This document shows, piece after piece, positions 1 through 13,037 of a stretch of DNA of 64,000 nucleotides (positions are counted from its first letter, which is position 1; each line of letters opens with the position of its first letter). A model generated the notes under the pieces. That model did no database searches, was not told the origin of the DNA, and worked only from the letters and a program-made list of their open reading frames with translations. Origin of the DNA: Lagopus muta (Eukaryota > Chordata > Aves > Galliformes > Phasianidae); NCBI RefSeq assembly GCF_023343835.1, contig NC_064433.1:30070214-30134213 (forward strand), read 5' to 3'. A program made the translations under genes and the position numbers.

Positions 1-651
1 CCACCCTCAATGACCCACCCTACTCATACGTGAGAAACACCTGCGCTTTTCTTCTTCATTTTCTCTTGCTTAATAGTGCTCTTTTCTCTAGCTTAGTTCA
101 CAAATATTCTCATAAGTTGACTGAATTGTTGCATCTTCCTCCTCTGGGCTTCCGCTGACTCACATGTTCTCTGTTGCCCTTCCTATAGACCAGGTGTGCC
201 CAACCCATGGCCTGTGGGCAGCACACAGCCCTGGACAGCTGATAATGCAGCCCTAAATAATTACAGACTTTTAAAATTATTATCTGACTTCTAGCAATGT
301 TTGTCATGAGTCAGTTGCTCATAGCTCAATACTGGCAGCATAAGTGACAACAGAACACTGTGGATGGGAGAGTACAGAGCAGTGCTAACTCTGCCTCTTG
401 CACCCACCACACACACAGAGTCGTATCAAAACCCACGTGTATTACACTTAATCTGTGCTTGTGCTGCTTGATGAATAAAATGCAGTGAGTACTGATAATA
501 GTGTTTCAACCTACCCACATATGAGCGAATTTTCAAATTGAATGTATAGAGTTGCAAACATTCAACTTAAATAAAAGTTGGATTGTGTCTCTTTACTAGA
601 ATTTCATAAGACTCACCTCACCAGAGAAAAATATGTTGATGTTAGGAGGAA
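1..651. other. Intergenic, no gene recognised
   Basis: No exon, RNA gene or convincing open frame is visible. Around 188-260 there is a stretch reading like the 'gtgcccaacc...ggcc' blocks common in decayed hAT-type DNA transposons, but it is too short and diverged to call. A short open frame over this part on the minus strand has no recognisable content. Confidence 0.5.
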
Positions 652-848
652 ATTTTTATTTAGAGGGCAGTGTGGCACTGGCACAACTGCTCAGAGAAGC
701 TGAGGATGCCCCATCCCTGGAGACATTCAGGGCCAGGTTGGATGGGGTCCTGGGCAGCCTAATCTGGTGGTTGGCAACCAGCCCATGGCAGGGGTTGGAA
801 CTAGATGATCTTTAAGGTCCTTTCCAACCCAAGTCATTCTGTGATTCC
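652..848 (+). mobile_element. CR1 LINE 3' fragment
   Basis: A 5'-truncated CR1 non-LTR retrotransposon in sense orientation. The strand reads through the typical 'gatgccccatccctggag' and 'gttggaactagatgatctt' blocks and ends in the CR1 3' tail 'attctgtgattcc'. The short open frame here is leftover CR1 sequence and not a host gene. Confidence 0.9.
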
Positions 849-3800
849 TTGACTGCAAAAACGGTGCCACAGGGCAGATATGCCCACCATTCCCCAGGAT
901 AGTCAAATTTGTCATCTTCCCTTATCATTCCCAGTATACTTTCCTGCATCTCTTTATTATTATTCTTCATGATTTTGATTTAAGCCATCTTCAGCTTCAC
1001 TGAATCCATTAAGTTGCCCAGTACTAACAGCAAGTTCCCTAGCTATACCATGTCACCATCTTCAGTCTTGCCACCCTCATCTTTGACAGGTGCTTATACT
1101 CTTCCAATTGAGTGTGAAATGCTGTGCCACTGCTTTTTGTCCCCAGACTACTGTACTTACTGGAGTGTGTATAAAAGGAGACTGTCTCTTAATTTCTATC
1201 TAGTATCTAGCAACTGCTCTATGATTTTACTGTACTGTTCTCTGCTCTGTTGACTTATCTCCTCCTTTTCTCTTTTTGCAAGTGTTATGAAGTATTTATT
1301 GGCAGAAGAGAGAAAAGAACCTAATCTACAAGATGGAGGTATCCAACTTTCATTTCTTGCTGCAAATGTTGCCTGGTCTGATTACACAACAGCCTATACC
1401 AGTTTTGAAGGGAAAAATGTATCCTTTGAGGCTTATATTGTCTACCATTCTGAGAGCAAACTAAGTATGTTCTACCAAAATCAGGAAATGTTGAATGAAG
1501 AATGTTCATAGGAGGACTGTTTTGCAGTTGGATCAAGGATAATCCCCAGAATTACATTTGAAAATACTGAATACAGGCACTCTCCATGTTTTTGTTAAAT
1601 TCATTTCTACTGTGGAATCAACATGTTACATTGAATGCTAGAGCACATCAAATAACAATGACAACTGAACTAACAGTAAAGCCAACACATATCATGGGCA
1701 ATATGAAGTATGTTTGCTTTATGGAAAAAAAAAAAAGAATCTAATTGCAACAAGATAAACCACTAACACTGTAGCATCTTTGAATTTATTGCTTAAAATT
1801 GACAAGAGTTTGATAGCCTTTGGTAGCCCTTATTTTAGATCAGTCTAGCTTTGTCATGCAACTCACAAATCTGACAAAGTACAACAAAAACAACAAGACC
1901 AGCATCCAACGTCAAAGGATGACTAAAAATTAATTAAGTATAAAACTGAAGTTCCCTGTTGTCTAACTAGAGGCTACTGCTGAATGTCAAAATTAAAGTG
2001 AACTTAGAGAGCACTGGAAAAAACCCAATGCTCTAATCTCCCTTTCCTCAAGACAGAATAAACCCTAGAAGAGGTCATCTTTATTTAACCCTACATTACA
2101 GAATGACTCATGCAATGCCTCCTAATCACTAAAAATCATGATAAGGACACCAGTCAAAAATTAGTTCCACGTGCGCTCATGCTTGAAGCATGCTTTTAAT
2201 GATTCAAATTATATGAGTCAAATATTTGCTAATGGGCAAAGACAAAATATTAACTTGTTAAACAATATGCTGAACTTCTCAGGCACTATTTACACATTAC
2301 CTAAAATACAAAAGAGATCATTTTCAAAGACCCTGACTGTCATTCACTTTTCTATCTCTTTGTTGTTATGGTTTTCCTTCTCTTTGAAAAATCATCCAAT
2401 TAATGTCAGACTACTTGTGCCTAACAACGTGATTTCAAAACATGGGTCTCTCACATTATAGGATAACACAAGGTACAAAACAGAAAACATAGAATATAGC
2501 AAACCAACATATTCACTAGCAGTGTAGATCTCACTAATGCTCATTCAGCTTAATAATATTGTCACATTCCTAGTAGCACACTCATTACTTCAAATGAAGA
2601 ACTCCCTTAAAATCTTGCCTGGAGTTATTAAGTTTTATATTAGCTCTGGATGTGAATGAGAGCCCCAAGTACAAAGGAAAATCTCAACTATGACTATTTA
2701 ATTTCATCTACAATTTCCTAAAAAATCAGAGCTAAAATATCAGAGGTTCTGTAAAGCCTTCTTGCATTTGCTGGCCCTACGCACCACCTGCAGGGCCTGG
2801 ATTTTCCCATTCTGCAGACAGACTACTCTGCATCTACTCCCTAAGATTTCAGGCTTCAATACAAAAAGGTATCCAAATGTAACTGAGTAACCCTGCAGCT
2901 ATCAGACTGATCAGCCCAGCTAGCACGCATTTATAGTCACACGTATGATTTCAAGTTCTACAGAGCTGATATCTTTATATTCATTTTCTTTGACTGTTTT
3001 TCCCTCTTAACAACATACTCTGCTTCTGATAAGAACAGACAACATGATATTTTAGTTATATTACTTCAAGCCTATACCAATAGTTAATGCAGCTCAGTAC
3101 CACTCTTTAATCCCATGCTTAGTAACTTCTACACTTATTATGCAAACTTCCATGAGAAGCCTGAGAGTGGGAGACAAAGGAAAGCATTAATATCACATCA
3201 GGATATAAAAATTTATATCTATACGCATTCAAAAGAACAGAAGTGTTCTTCCTAAGGTTTGGATTTGTAGCATGATGATTAATGGTTTCTCTTAAATGAG
3301 AGAGATGGTGTGACAACATACTTCCCTGCAGAAGTCTCCCAGTGTTTGGTTCAGTAATTCTAAATCAAGTACATTCTTGGCAATTAAGTTTCACTGCCAG
3401 TGTATTCTGCCTGTAGCTTAAAAAAATGAGCAGTTACTAACAAGTCTGCCTGTAATGTTTCCTTCAGGATTCACATATTCCACCACGAAGTCTAGAACAA
3501 TATTTCTGATGGAAATTGCCAGTTCTTAAAGACTCATGACAGCTGGTGACACATAACTGTAACTTATTTCATAATGGCACGTAGAGTTTTCCACGTGATC
3601 ATGCAATGGATTGCTCATTTTGGTACAAACATGAACTAAAATACCTGCATACTTAAGCACAACTAAACAACTTTGACAACATATCCATCAAATAAAAGTA
3701 TAGTCTTGAGTTTTTGCCTCTTTTTTCTTCTTACAAAATATTTTCCAGCTGACACTGTTCATAGTTTGCTTGTCAAGACAATGTATATCAGCAGGGATGC

Positions 3801-4594
3801 AAACACAAAGCTTTCTCTGGCTTATCTCAGAGCTCAAAAAATTCTGCTCACTCTTCTTACTTTTTGAATGACAGATCAGCCTTGCAATGAGCTTGAAATT
3901 ATGAATTTTTTCTCCCCTCAGGGATCCTCCACCTTTCACTAAAGTAGCTAGCTCTCAAATTTTTTCCTTCTGATGTGTCCCATTCCTTTGAGGGTTCAGA
4001 TTTTCCTTAGACAATAGAAGGAAAAACAATTAGAAATATTTTTGCAGGAAAGTCTACCAGTTCCTCCCAGCTGGCCTTCATTTTTTGGTAACACTGTTTA
4101 CTTTTACCTTCCTGAAGTTTGTTTTAGCCCATACATATCTATTCTAGATCTTTTTTTTTTCACTCTCCCCTCTTTCAACGCCATGTCGTTTACACCCAAC
4201 CAGAAAAGAGCTGAGTGTCACTTGGATAAACCTTAATGTTACAGATATCAGCCACCTACACCTCTGACAGACTTACGAACCTCTCAGAAAGAGATGCAGT
4301 GAATAGAGTGGTCACATCCTGTGACATAAAAAGACTGAAAACTAGTTAGGCTTGAAGTCTTAAAACAACATGGAGTTAATCAGAAGCACAAACCATTACA
4401 CTCCACAATAGGCATTTCCTTCAAAGCTGATGTTCTCATTTCTGTTTCACACTTAGAGACATTAGCCTGAATAGAAAGAGAAGTCAGGGAAGGAAAAGGT
4501 CTCCTCTGTGACAGGTTCCATTTGGCTGTGGGCTGCTGGCAGAAGTAATTCCCATTTATTCCAACATTCTCTGCTGCATCTATTTGCAGGTGGA
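849..4594. other. Intergenic, no gene recognised
   Basis: AT-rich unique-looking sequence. All open frames are under about 100 codons and none resembles a known protein or has convincing flanking splice sites. No RNA gene or repeat family was recognised. Confidence 0.5.
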
Positions 4595-5412
4595 ATCACA
4601 GAATCATAGAATCACAAAATGGATTGGATTGAAAGGGAACTCAAAGATCATCTGGTTCCAACCCCCTGCCACATGCAGGACTGCCGCCCACCAGACCGTG
4701 TCACCCAAGGTCCCATCCAACCTGGCCTTGAATGCCTCCAGGGATAGGATATCAACAGCTTCTCCAGGAAGCCCGTTTCATTGCCTCAACACCCTCTCAG
4801 TGAAAAAATTCCTCCTGATATCTAACAAACATCATTTGGATTAAAACCACTCCCCCTTCTCCTATCACTGTCAGAACATGTAAAATGTTGACCTCCCTCC
4901 TGCTTATAAGTTCCCTTTAAGCAGTGGAAAGCTGCAATGAGGTGTCCCCATAGCCTTCTCTTTTTTGGACTGAACAAGCCCAGCTTCCTCAGTCCTCCTT
5001 CGTACCAGAGATACTCCAGCCTTCTGATCATCTCCATGACCCTTCCCTGGATCCTTTCCAACACCTTCCTTCTATTGGGCCTCAAAGCAGTACTGCAAGT
5101 GGGGCCTCACAAGGGCAGAGCAGAGGGGGGACAAACAACTCCCTTGCCTTGCTGGCCACTCTTCTTTTGCAACCCAGGCTGCAAGCACACACTGCTGGCT
5201 CGTGTCCAGCTTTTCATCCACCTTAGCCCTCAAGCCCTTCTCCACAGGGCTGCTCTCAAGGAGTTCTTCTCCCAGTCTATACATGTAGCTGGGATTGCCC
5301 CGACCAAAGTGCAACACCTTGCACTTGGCTTTGTTGCACATCATTCAGTTCACAAGGGCTCATTTTTTTAGGCTTGTTCAGGTCCCTTTGAATAGCATCC
5401 CTTCACAACTCA
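4595..5412 (-). mobile_element. CR1 LINE fragment, 3' part of ORF2
   Basis: CR1 element on the minus strand: the + strand starts with the reversed 3' tail ('aatcacagaatcatagaatc') and runs back into ORF2. The minus strand frame at 5072-5344 encodes a degraded ORF2 C-terminal region (KCKVLHFGRGNP, then a VDEKLDTSQQC block, then SALVRPHLQYC). The piece that normally separates the last two blocks looks shortened, suggesting an internal deletion. Reading is broken elsewhere, so the copy is dead. Confidence 0.92.
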
Positions 5413-7153
5413 TGCCTGGCAGCAGAAATAAACTAACAGATGAAAGGAAATGTATTCTGTTTACCAGTGACATCAGTAGGCATTTTCTAGCTAAGAATCC
5501 TTCCCTTTGATTAACATGAGTCATTCAAATTAGCCCTGGATCCTGACAAGACCAGGTACACTGATACACACAGAGCCATAACACCAATGAAGCACGAGGA
5601 GCATTAGATGAGGGTTAGTGCACAAGTGCTTGGCTTCCTATTCCCATTGGATTCTGGGCTCAGCTGGAACAAGAAGCTGACCTCAAGGATTTCTCTCAAG
5701 GGTTGTGGATTTCTTGTCAAGTGACACACTGGTCCCCACAATACAGTCCAGGACAATTCTGGCAGAATTATGTTAGCCTTTGCACTGCCTCCATGCCACA
5801 GCCACACATAACCTGTTCTTTCCTCCATTTCTTCTTCTGATGGTTGCCTCTTGTCCTAATGAAAAGGAAGAAAAGGGGCCACATTTCAGTCACTTTGATT
5901 ACTTCGCTTTTTTGTACAAGTTATGGAGGAAAGCAAATCCTACCTTGCATACTGCTTCTCCAATCTGGAAGGACATTCTGACCACTCATTTTAGGAAAAA
6001 ATCTTCAGGAAACACTGAAATGAGGACTTTAACTTATAATAATTTGTTATTAATCACTTCCTTTAGCGCGAGTTTGATGTAAGCACACAAACATGATAAT
6101 ATAATGCACGTACACAATTACTCATTGTAACTTATTTTATTATAAGTATGTCATTCTATGTCATTCTTCATACTTGTCAACAAGAACACAACAAGACCAG
6201 TGAGTCCTTAGCGTTCGGTGGTACGCTGATACTTTCCAAGAAGCTTTCACAGAGACACATGAAAGAAAGACACACATTCCATGTGACAGCAAACAAATTT
6301 AGAGAGAACAGCCTCTATAAATAATTTGTGTTCATCATCTTACATAAGAAAGTGGAAAGTTAGCTACTTTTTCCGATCTATTAAATGGTTTGCAGCAGTT
6401 TGGTAAGAAAACCTACAGGCTTTCTCACTATCTGCTATGCTGCCACGTGGCTGCAGTCAGGAAATGTCTAAAGAATAATGCCCATAAGCATGTAAATAGA
6501 AATGGAAATACAAGTCAGTGATTTAGAAAGGAAAAAAAAATAGAAAAATAGAAAACAAAAGGGAACTTTTTTTTTTTTAAATAATTTGTCATTTTATACA
6601 GCATCCAACTTTCCTTCAGTAATGAGCATCCATCTATTCAGGGGAGGATTCCTGAGGTTAGAGCACAAGGACCAAAAGGTGAGAATTTTATTCCTTGATG
6701 GGAAAACACTTTGCACCAGCCCAGATAAGTCACTTTTCTACCCAGCATTTCTTCCATCAGCAAATAACCAAAAAAAAGTCTCCTAATCCTTATGTGGGAT
6801 GCTGCATACTGATTCTGTTCTGTAAGAAGGAGGTCTGATTCTCTACCTTCACATGGTCTCTGGGTTCTGCTGATGTGGTGAGAAGGGCAAGAAAAGCCTT
6901 TGAGGTAGGGGAACAAGAACTTCTTCAGCAGAGATCATGAATAGGACAGCTGTAAACTATAAATACATGTCCTTTAAGCTTCGGAACAGGGAATAGCAGG
7001 AGCGTTGTCAGTGCAGGAGACATGTATTGGGGAAAATGGAAGAAAAACTGTCCTCTCACTCATGCAGGTATAAAATTCTGGCTTGTCTACCCATGTTTAG
7101 GGAAGGTTAAAAATAAAAACAAATTTTAAAAAAATGTATATATCTCAATTTTC
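5413..7153. other. Intergenic, no gene recognised
   Basis: Unique-looking sequence with short chance frames only. Poly-A and poly-T runs occur near 6531 and 6569. No exon with matching splice sites and coding character was found. Confidence 0.5.
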
Positions 7154-7309
7154 ATAGAATCACAGGAGGCTTGGAAGGGACGTTAATGATCCCTTAATTC
7201 CAATCCCTTTTCCGTGCCCCTCACTAGATCGGGCTGCCCAGGGCCTCATCCATCCTCACCTTGAACACTTCAAGGGATGGAGCATCCACAGCTTCTCTGG
7301 GCAACATGT
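7154..7309 (-). mobile_element. CR1 LINE 3' fragment
   Basis: Reversed CR1 3' tail 'catagaatcacagg' followed by 'cttggaagggac', 'gggctgcccagggcctcatc' and 'agcatccacagcttctctgg', which is the usual order for a minus-strand CR1 end. Truncated after about 155 bp. Confidence 0.9.
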
Positions 7310-10300
7310 CTTCTACTTAGCTATAGTTCTGTATAATAAGGCTAGCACCTTTTTAGATCACTTGTATTCATCTTTGGTGTGAGTGAATTCAAAAACCTGG
7401 AAAATAAATTCTTACCACACCATGTTCCCACTCTGCTCACACTCACCGGTCCACATGCTAGCATCATAGTGGGGCTAAATAAGAAAACATCTCTCAGAGA
7501 AGGACCTCAGAAAATCCTCAGCCACCTTCCTTTAAACAAAGGAAAAGCACCGATGTTGTCATGTCTGAAGAACTTCTTGGATACAAAACTTTCAAAGACG
7601 AATTGCATATTGAAAGTGACTTTTCATCTTTTCTCTGTTCATTTTTATTGTTACCTAAGCAGTGCTTATTATAAGAAGGCTACACACATTCCTGATCCTC
7701 AGTTCCTTATAATTTACAAATCCTTGTTTGTTTTCTATATCCAAGGGATACAGTAGAAGGAGCCATTGAAGCTTTATTGATTTTCTGAAATACTTACATC
7801 TGAATCATTGTGGCTGTTTCCAAATAAAGGGGAGAAAAAGTCATTTTGTTTATGTTCCAGAAAAATCTGACATTTGCTTTACAGAATGCCAGTATTCCCC
7901 TTTTATCTTACTCTTTTGAAGTAGAGATTTGAGAAACAATATGAGAATACATCTTCGTACCTACAACAGACATTTTTTGTCCCCTCTCAGATGGCCAAAT
8001 TGTGACCCTTTGGAAAGCGTTTTTCCATGTTTTTTTCATGCCATGTATCTTATTCATGATAGCTGCAAACTTGCTAACAGATCCCACTGTGTACCGATCC
8101 CGCTGTGAACTCAGCACCTTCAATCACAACGATGATACAACTCCAAGCTACTATGGGATTAAAGAACTTGGCCATGAAACTGAATTCAGAGTATGCAACA
8201 TCTCAATTGCAATCTCTCTCCTCTGCTTTCATGCCTGTGCTCTGGTATACCTGGAAGAGGAATTTTGCTGATTCAGATACAGATATCACATGGATTGGTT
8301 CTGAGTAGAGCAGTTCGGGAAGTAGACTAGAAGACACATCAAATGGGGCAAAATTCTGGTGCAGGGATGTCAATGAAAATTACGTGTTACTGAAGATAGG
8401 ATAACTTAAAGCTATGCTTGACATGAAAGACTGATAGAAGAGTAGGAAAAAAGGGTCTAACAGGGTCAAACAAGGCATCCGAAAACAAAGAGGCTGAGAA
8501 AAGCTGAGGATAATATCCAGATGCTATGGATATCAGATGAAGAGAGTTTTTCTGGTGTGTTTATGTCTCAGTACCAAAGAGACAAGATTGAAATGGAGAT
8601 CAGTTGTATCTGACTACAGCATAGCCTTCCTTACAACTTCAAATGCAATAGAATGCTCCCAGGTCTCACTTATAGCAAAGAAAGATATTTCCACTTTCCC
8701 TGCAAAAGGGTGACAGCATAGCACAGCTAATAACAAATTTGTAGCTTAAAAGGAAAAAGTCTACAAACTTTTTGCAGGGTTCCAGTGCAGAGTTGGATTA
8801 TTTCAGGTAGGCATTTTCTCTCACATAGTAGGAAAAATTATATTGAGTTTAGGAGAGGTGGGACCCGGACAAAAGATTCTTATACCTGAATTCAGTAAGG
8901 GTAGTACTTACACAAGAAATTTTTCATAATCCAATGTGAGGTTAATCCTCAAGAACTGATGTTCCTTCCATCTCAAACTGACTATTCAAATGGGTAAATG
9001 ACTGCACTGTGTCTCTTTGCTTATCTGTAGAATGGGTACGACAGCATGCCCTCACTTCAGGAACATGCTGTGATAATAAATTAGTGAATGCTTGTGAGCA
9101 GGTAGTCAATGAAAAATAGAGTATTCAGGAGGAAAATGATTATATATTCAGAATAGGTTTGAAAATTGTGTAGTAAATTAGGCATGGGAGCACACAGTGA
9201 ACAATAAAAGAAAAACAAAACGGAATAGCTGCTTATTCAGCTGAATATGGTATACTGAATCAAGCAGAAATCCTGTGGAAAAAAAGAAATAACAATTCAA
9301 TCATAACACTTAAGATTCTTATGCTTGTATGCACTAGGAATATGAGTGCATAAGGAAGATTCCATAGCATACTTAATATTATCAAATGCAGTGAGGAATA
9401 TTTTATAATTACAAATTTCTTTATAATATTTGAGACCATGAAAAGAAAGTAGCAGAAATTCCAAAGTATTTGATGAAATGGACTCATAAACACTGCTATA
9501 AGAAAATGAAGATTTAGAACTTTCCAAGTACTTTCTGCTGTAAGATACTACCATGCCAGTGGGGAAAACAGCCTGGCAACATCTGGCACTAGCCAGATGT
9601 TAAATGAACTGCAGTTAACTTATGTTCATACTACAGTCATAAAAATCTTGGAGCTTTGGTACATCTGACACGGTTCTCTTCCACAATGATAATTTCAATA
9701 TGGTGGCAGACGGGAAGTCATAATTTAAATGAAGAATCACTTTAAATCAGTGGGCAGTCCTGTAAAAATATAAGAAGCACACAGGATGGTACTAGTGCCT
9801 TCTCTCCTACTTAAGTAACTCTCTAAATAATTTGATTTCATAAACAGAGGACATCATAGCATGGATTTTTTTCCAGATGGGTATTACAGAACTAACTCTG
9901 GGGTTAAAGTTCATTTTGAACAGTGCGTGCTTATTAATAACACAGACTCAGGACCTGAACCCAATCTTTGTTACACCAATATGAACAAAAAGTAAAGACA
10001 TCCAAGTTAATGGAGCTATGATAGCAGTATGCTGGTCTAACTCAGTACTTGCAGAATTCCGCCAGAATTCCGGTTTTCTTGAGGCACGTACAAACACTGT
10101 ATAATTTTATCTTTATATCTTTATATTCCAAAAAAGTTTGCTCCAAATCTCCCTGAAAATGGAACAAACCTTTTACATGTTGCTATTGATCCTGCTGCTC
10201 ACAGTGTCACACATCAGTGACACTTTCAATATCAGGAAAAACACAGCCAAGCTAGAAGTATTTTTACTGTTAGAGCACATCAGAAGTACTATATGGACAG

Positions 10301-11827
10301 ACAACATACACAGACAGCTTGTACTACTTGATATTTAGATACCTACCTCCAGCTGAACATCAAAAGGGACCATTTCTAAATTCACAATACCTGAAATCAG
10401 AGAGAAATCCTGTCCTGAATGCATGAGAGAGAATCTTGTTGCATGCTCTGAACACGCCTTTCTCTTCAGCTTGCAAATGTTAAGAAGAGAAACTGTGTTT
10501 TCTTTAAGTTCTTTTACATTTGAGCTGAGCACCAAAAAGGACATGTGGAAGATGCATGCTTGTCTCTTGAGATAAATGCTTGGACATAAGGATGCCAATA
10601 CAGAGCAGGAAGACAGGCCTTCAGGTGGCAGTGAGCAGCAGTAGTTGAATTCTTGCTTTTGCTCGTGAAATTGTAAAATGTGAGACAGAATCCTGTAGGG
10701 CTTTCACATAAAACCAGTGAAGTGATGAGGATTCTCTGCATAAGAAGTTAGAGAAGCAGCAGGAGAACCAGCAAAGGATGCAGTTGGAAAAGTCAAGAGA
10801 GGACAAGGAGGCAGGAGGGTGGCATCTTGAAGATTCCAATGGAGAGCTGATACTGAGTTTTGACTTTAAAAATTCATTATAGATATAAGCCAAGCAGATC
10901 CAGTGACTATCAAAACAGAAAAGAGAGACTTAAAAGAGCATAAAAGAGAAATAAATCTAGTTAATGAAAGTAAGTAATTTTACAGTGAGTGAAATATTAT
11001 TGAAAGAGATGTTCGAAGAGAAAAAAGCCAAAGACTACTACATGAAGAGGTAAAGCAGATACTGGGGAAAACTGAACAAATTGACTCAGTGCTCCAAAAA
11101 ACAAGCTCAGTATTGCAGTACTCACTCAACTTTGTGGTGACACCATTTGGTTTTGGGCCACTAATGACAAGAATGATTCCAGGGATAACACTGATTCCAC
11201 GATTCTTTTTTCCCACTTCAGAAAACTGCAGCAGAATATATGGAAACATCTACGGACGTTCTCTGAGGCCTTTAAGGAAAGCAACCGGTGTCATCCAACT
11301 TGCAACCAGTGTGCAAAATGCACATTTGTATGTACGCTCAACCATTTGAGCGTGGCTCCCAGACAAGACTTCAGCGGAGCACCCAGTCCAACAGCAAAGA
11401 ACAGAGCAATCGGCAGGAGCATGTGTGAGGGACAGCAGGGAGGTGGAGCTGCAGCACCTTAAGAAGACAGGATTCTCCTGCAGGCCCAAAACAAGCCTTT
11501 GGTGTGGTTTTATAAGTTACTCAAACAAATTGCAGATCTTCTGTAAATGTTCAGTTTCTGGAAACGCAAAGCAGAAGGAATGTTTAAAAATGATTCCCAC
11601 AACTCCAGCTCTGCTTGCAGAACTGTGCCTTTTGATTTACAAAACTAGAAAAAAACAGAGATTTGTGACCCAGCTTTTGGAAAACTGGCTTCTAGTGGGT
11701 AGTGAACTCTTTTTGCATTTCACTTCAGAGGTACAAGTTACATCATTTACAGATTATTTTGTTCAAGAACTCATATCATTAACTTCTAGAGCAGAGTGTG
11801 ACTTGCCCCTTCGTGAGCCATAAAACA
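7310..11827. other. Intergenic, no confirmed gene
   Basis: No confirmed gene. The longest + strand frames (7379-7756, 11425-11823) have no recognisable domain and start in non-coding-like context. A weakly coding-like coiled-coil stretch at about 10719-11060 is reported separately as a finding. Otherwise the sequence is AT-rich and unique-looking. Confidence 0.45.
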
Positions 11828-12003
11828 TCACAGAATCACAGAATTGTAGGGGTTGGAAGGGACCTCCAGAGATCACCGAGTCCAACCCCCCTGCCAAAGC
11901 AGGTTCCCTACCGTAGGTTGCACAGGTAGGCATCCAGGCAGGTCTTGAACATCTCCAGAGAAGGAGACTCCACCACCTCCCTGGGCAGCCTGTTCCAGTG
12001 ACT
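11828..12003 (-). mobile_element. CR1 LINE 3' fragment
   Basis: Begins with reversed 3' repeats 'cacagaatcacagaattg', then 'ggggttggaagggacctcc' and ends at 'ctgggcagcctgttccagtg'. It is a well preserved, hence fairly young, minus-strand CR1 3' end. Confidence 0.93.
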
Positions 12004-12244
12004 AAACATGACTATTTTATGGGAAAAAGCAGACAGTGTTTGGTTAAAACAAATCATTTCATGTTTTACTCTTCATGATTTAAATTTGGGAGTGAATATG
12101 AGAGTTCCTGCTGGCCTGGCCCTATAAAGCTGCAGCAGATTGGAAGGGAGGGAGGTCCAATGTTGCCCATTCCTCTTCTACTCACAGAAGCACGGACTCT
12201 GCTGCGGACTTTCTGAAAGCTGTTTGAAGGTTTATAAGGAAGGT

Positions 12245-12540
12245 TAGATAATGTTGGAGATTCCACAATGTCTCTGAGCAATCTGTTCCACTCCTTAACT
12301 TTCCTAACCATTAAGAAGTTCTTTCCAATGTCCAATTTAAATTTTCCTTATTGCAGTTTAATCCTGTGATATCCTGTGGGTATAACAGATGTGGTGAATA
12401 ATTGCCTTCTTGCTGCTGCTTTCTGCACATCTGAAAACTATGTCACCTCACCTTTCCCTGATAGATAACAAGCAACTCCACCTCCTTCAGCCTTTCTTTG
12501 CAGGCCACTGTGGTTTCATCATGTTAAACTCCATGTTTAC
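12245..12540 (-). mobile_element. Older, diverged CR1 LINE fragment
   Basis: Diverged CR1 in the same orientation as its left neighbour. It matches the consensus order 'caatctgttccactcctt', 'taagaagttctttccaatg', an 'aatcctgtgatatcctg' block, and a 'ctccttcagcctttctttgc' block. It is much more decayed than the fragment at 11828, so the two are separate insertions and not one split element. Confidence 0.7.
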
Positions 12541-12637
12541 ATGTTAAACTCAAAGAAAGAGACGGAGAAAATACAGTGCTCAAGGGTTCAGAAAAAGACA
12601 GGAAGATCACTGGAAAAAAAAACCATCTACTAAGTGG

Positions 12638-12715
12638 TGATATGTTCATGGCTGGACTAGGTGATCTTAGGGGTCTTTTCAAATCTTAATGATTCTATTA
12701 TTCTGTGATTCTAAG
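12638..12715 (+). mobile_element. CR1 LINE 3' tail, short
   Basis: Short sense CR1 end: 'atggctggactaggtgatct' then 'ttctattattctgtgattct'. It ends only a few bases before copy A of the direct repeat, so it may have been inserted at, or may mark, that boundary. Confidence 0.85.
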
Positions 12716-12927
12716 AAAAACAATACAGTTCAAAAACTTTTGGAGCTCAAAGGAGGGAATAATTAGAGACATCCATGGCATGCATGATGAGGAAAGCTGG
12801 ATGAGATTATCATAACCATCTCTTTTAAGCTATAAAATTTGTCAGTCTGACACAGATGAAATTGTCCTTAGAAAGGCAAAATGTTCTCCAAAAGGTGTTG
12901 TCTGTAGGATAAATTATCTTCTGTTTT

Positions 12928-12936
12928 TATATACAT
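12928..12936 (+). promoter_or_regulatory. Possible Pit-1/POU1F1-like site
   Basis: TATATACAT fits the WWTATNCAT consensus used by Pit-1 in prolactin and growth-hormone promoters. It lies about 570 bp upstream of the PRL-L start codon inside copy A and is not kept in copy B. A match this short is expected by chance fairly often, so this is only a candidate. Confidence 0.2.
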
Positions 12937-12954
12937 CCTTAAATGTGTGATAAG

Positions 12955-13037
12955 TAAAAGAAGGAAGGAAAAGAAGGAAAGAAGGAAAGGGAAAAAAGAA
13001 GGGAAAGAAGAAAAGAAGGAAAAGAAGGAAGGAAAGA
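12955..13037 (+). repeat. Purine-rich (GGAA/GAAA) tract
   Basis: About 83 bp made only of G and A, mostly AAGAAGGAAAG-like units after 'gtaaaag'. It sits inside copy A, and the same place in copy B holds unrelated AC-rich sequence, so the tract arose or expanded after the copies separated. Confidence 0.9.

Noticed and set aside
188-260. Possible hAT transposon relic
   Set aside because: Only one short block resembles such elements; no terminal repeats or target-site duplication could be found.
5072-5344. 90-codon minus-strand frame as a host gene
   Set aside because: It is the degraded C-terminal region of CR1 ORF2.
7379-7756. 125-codon + strand frame
   Set aside because: No similarity recognised, no coding-like composition and it continues straight from a CR1 flank.
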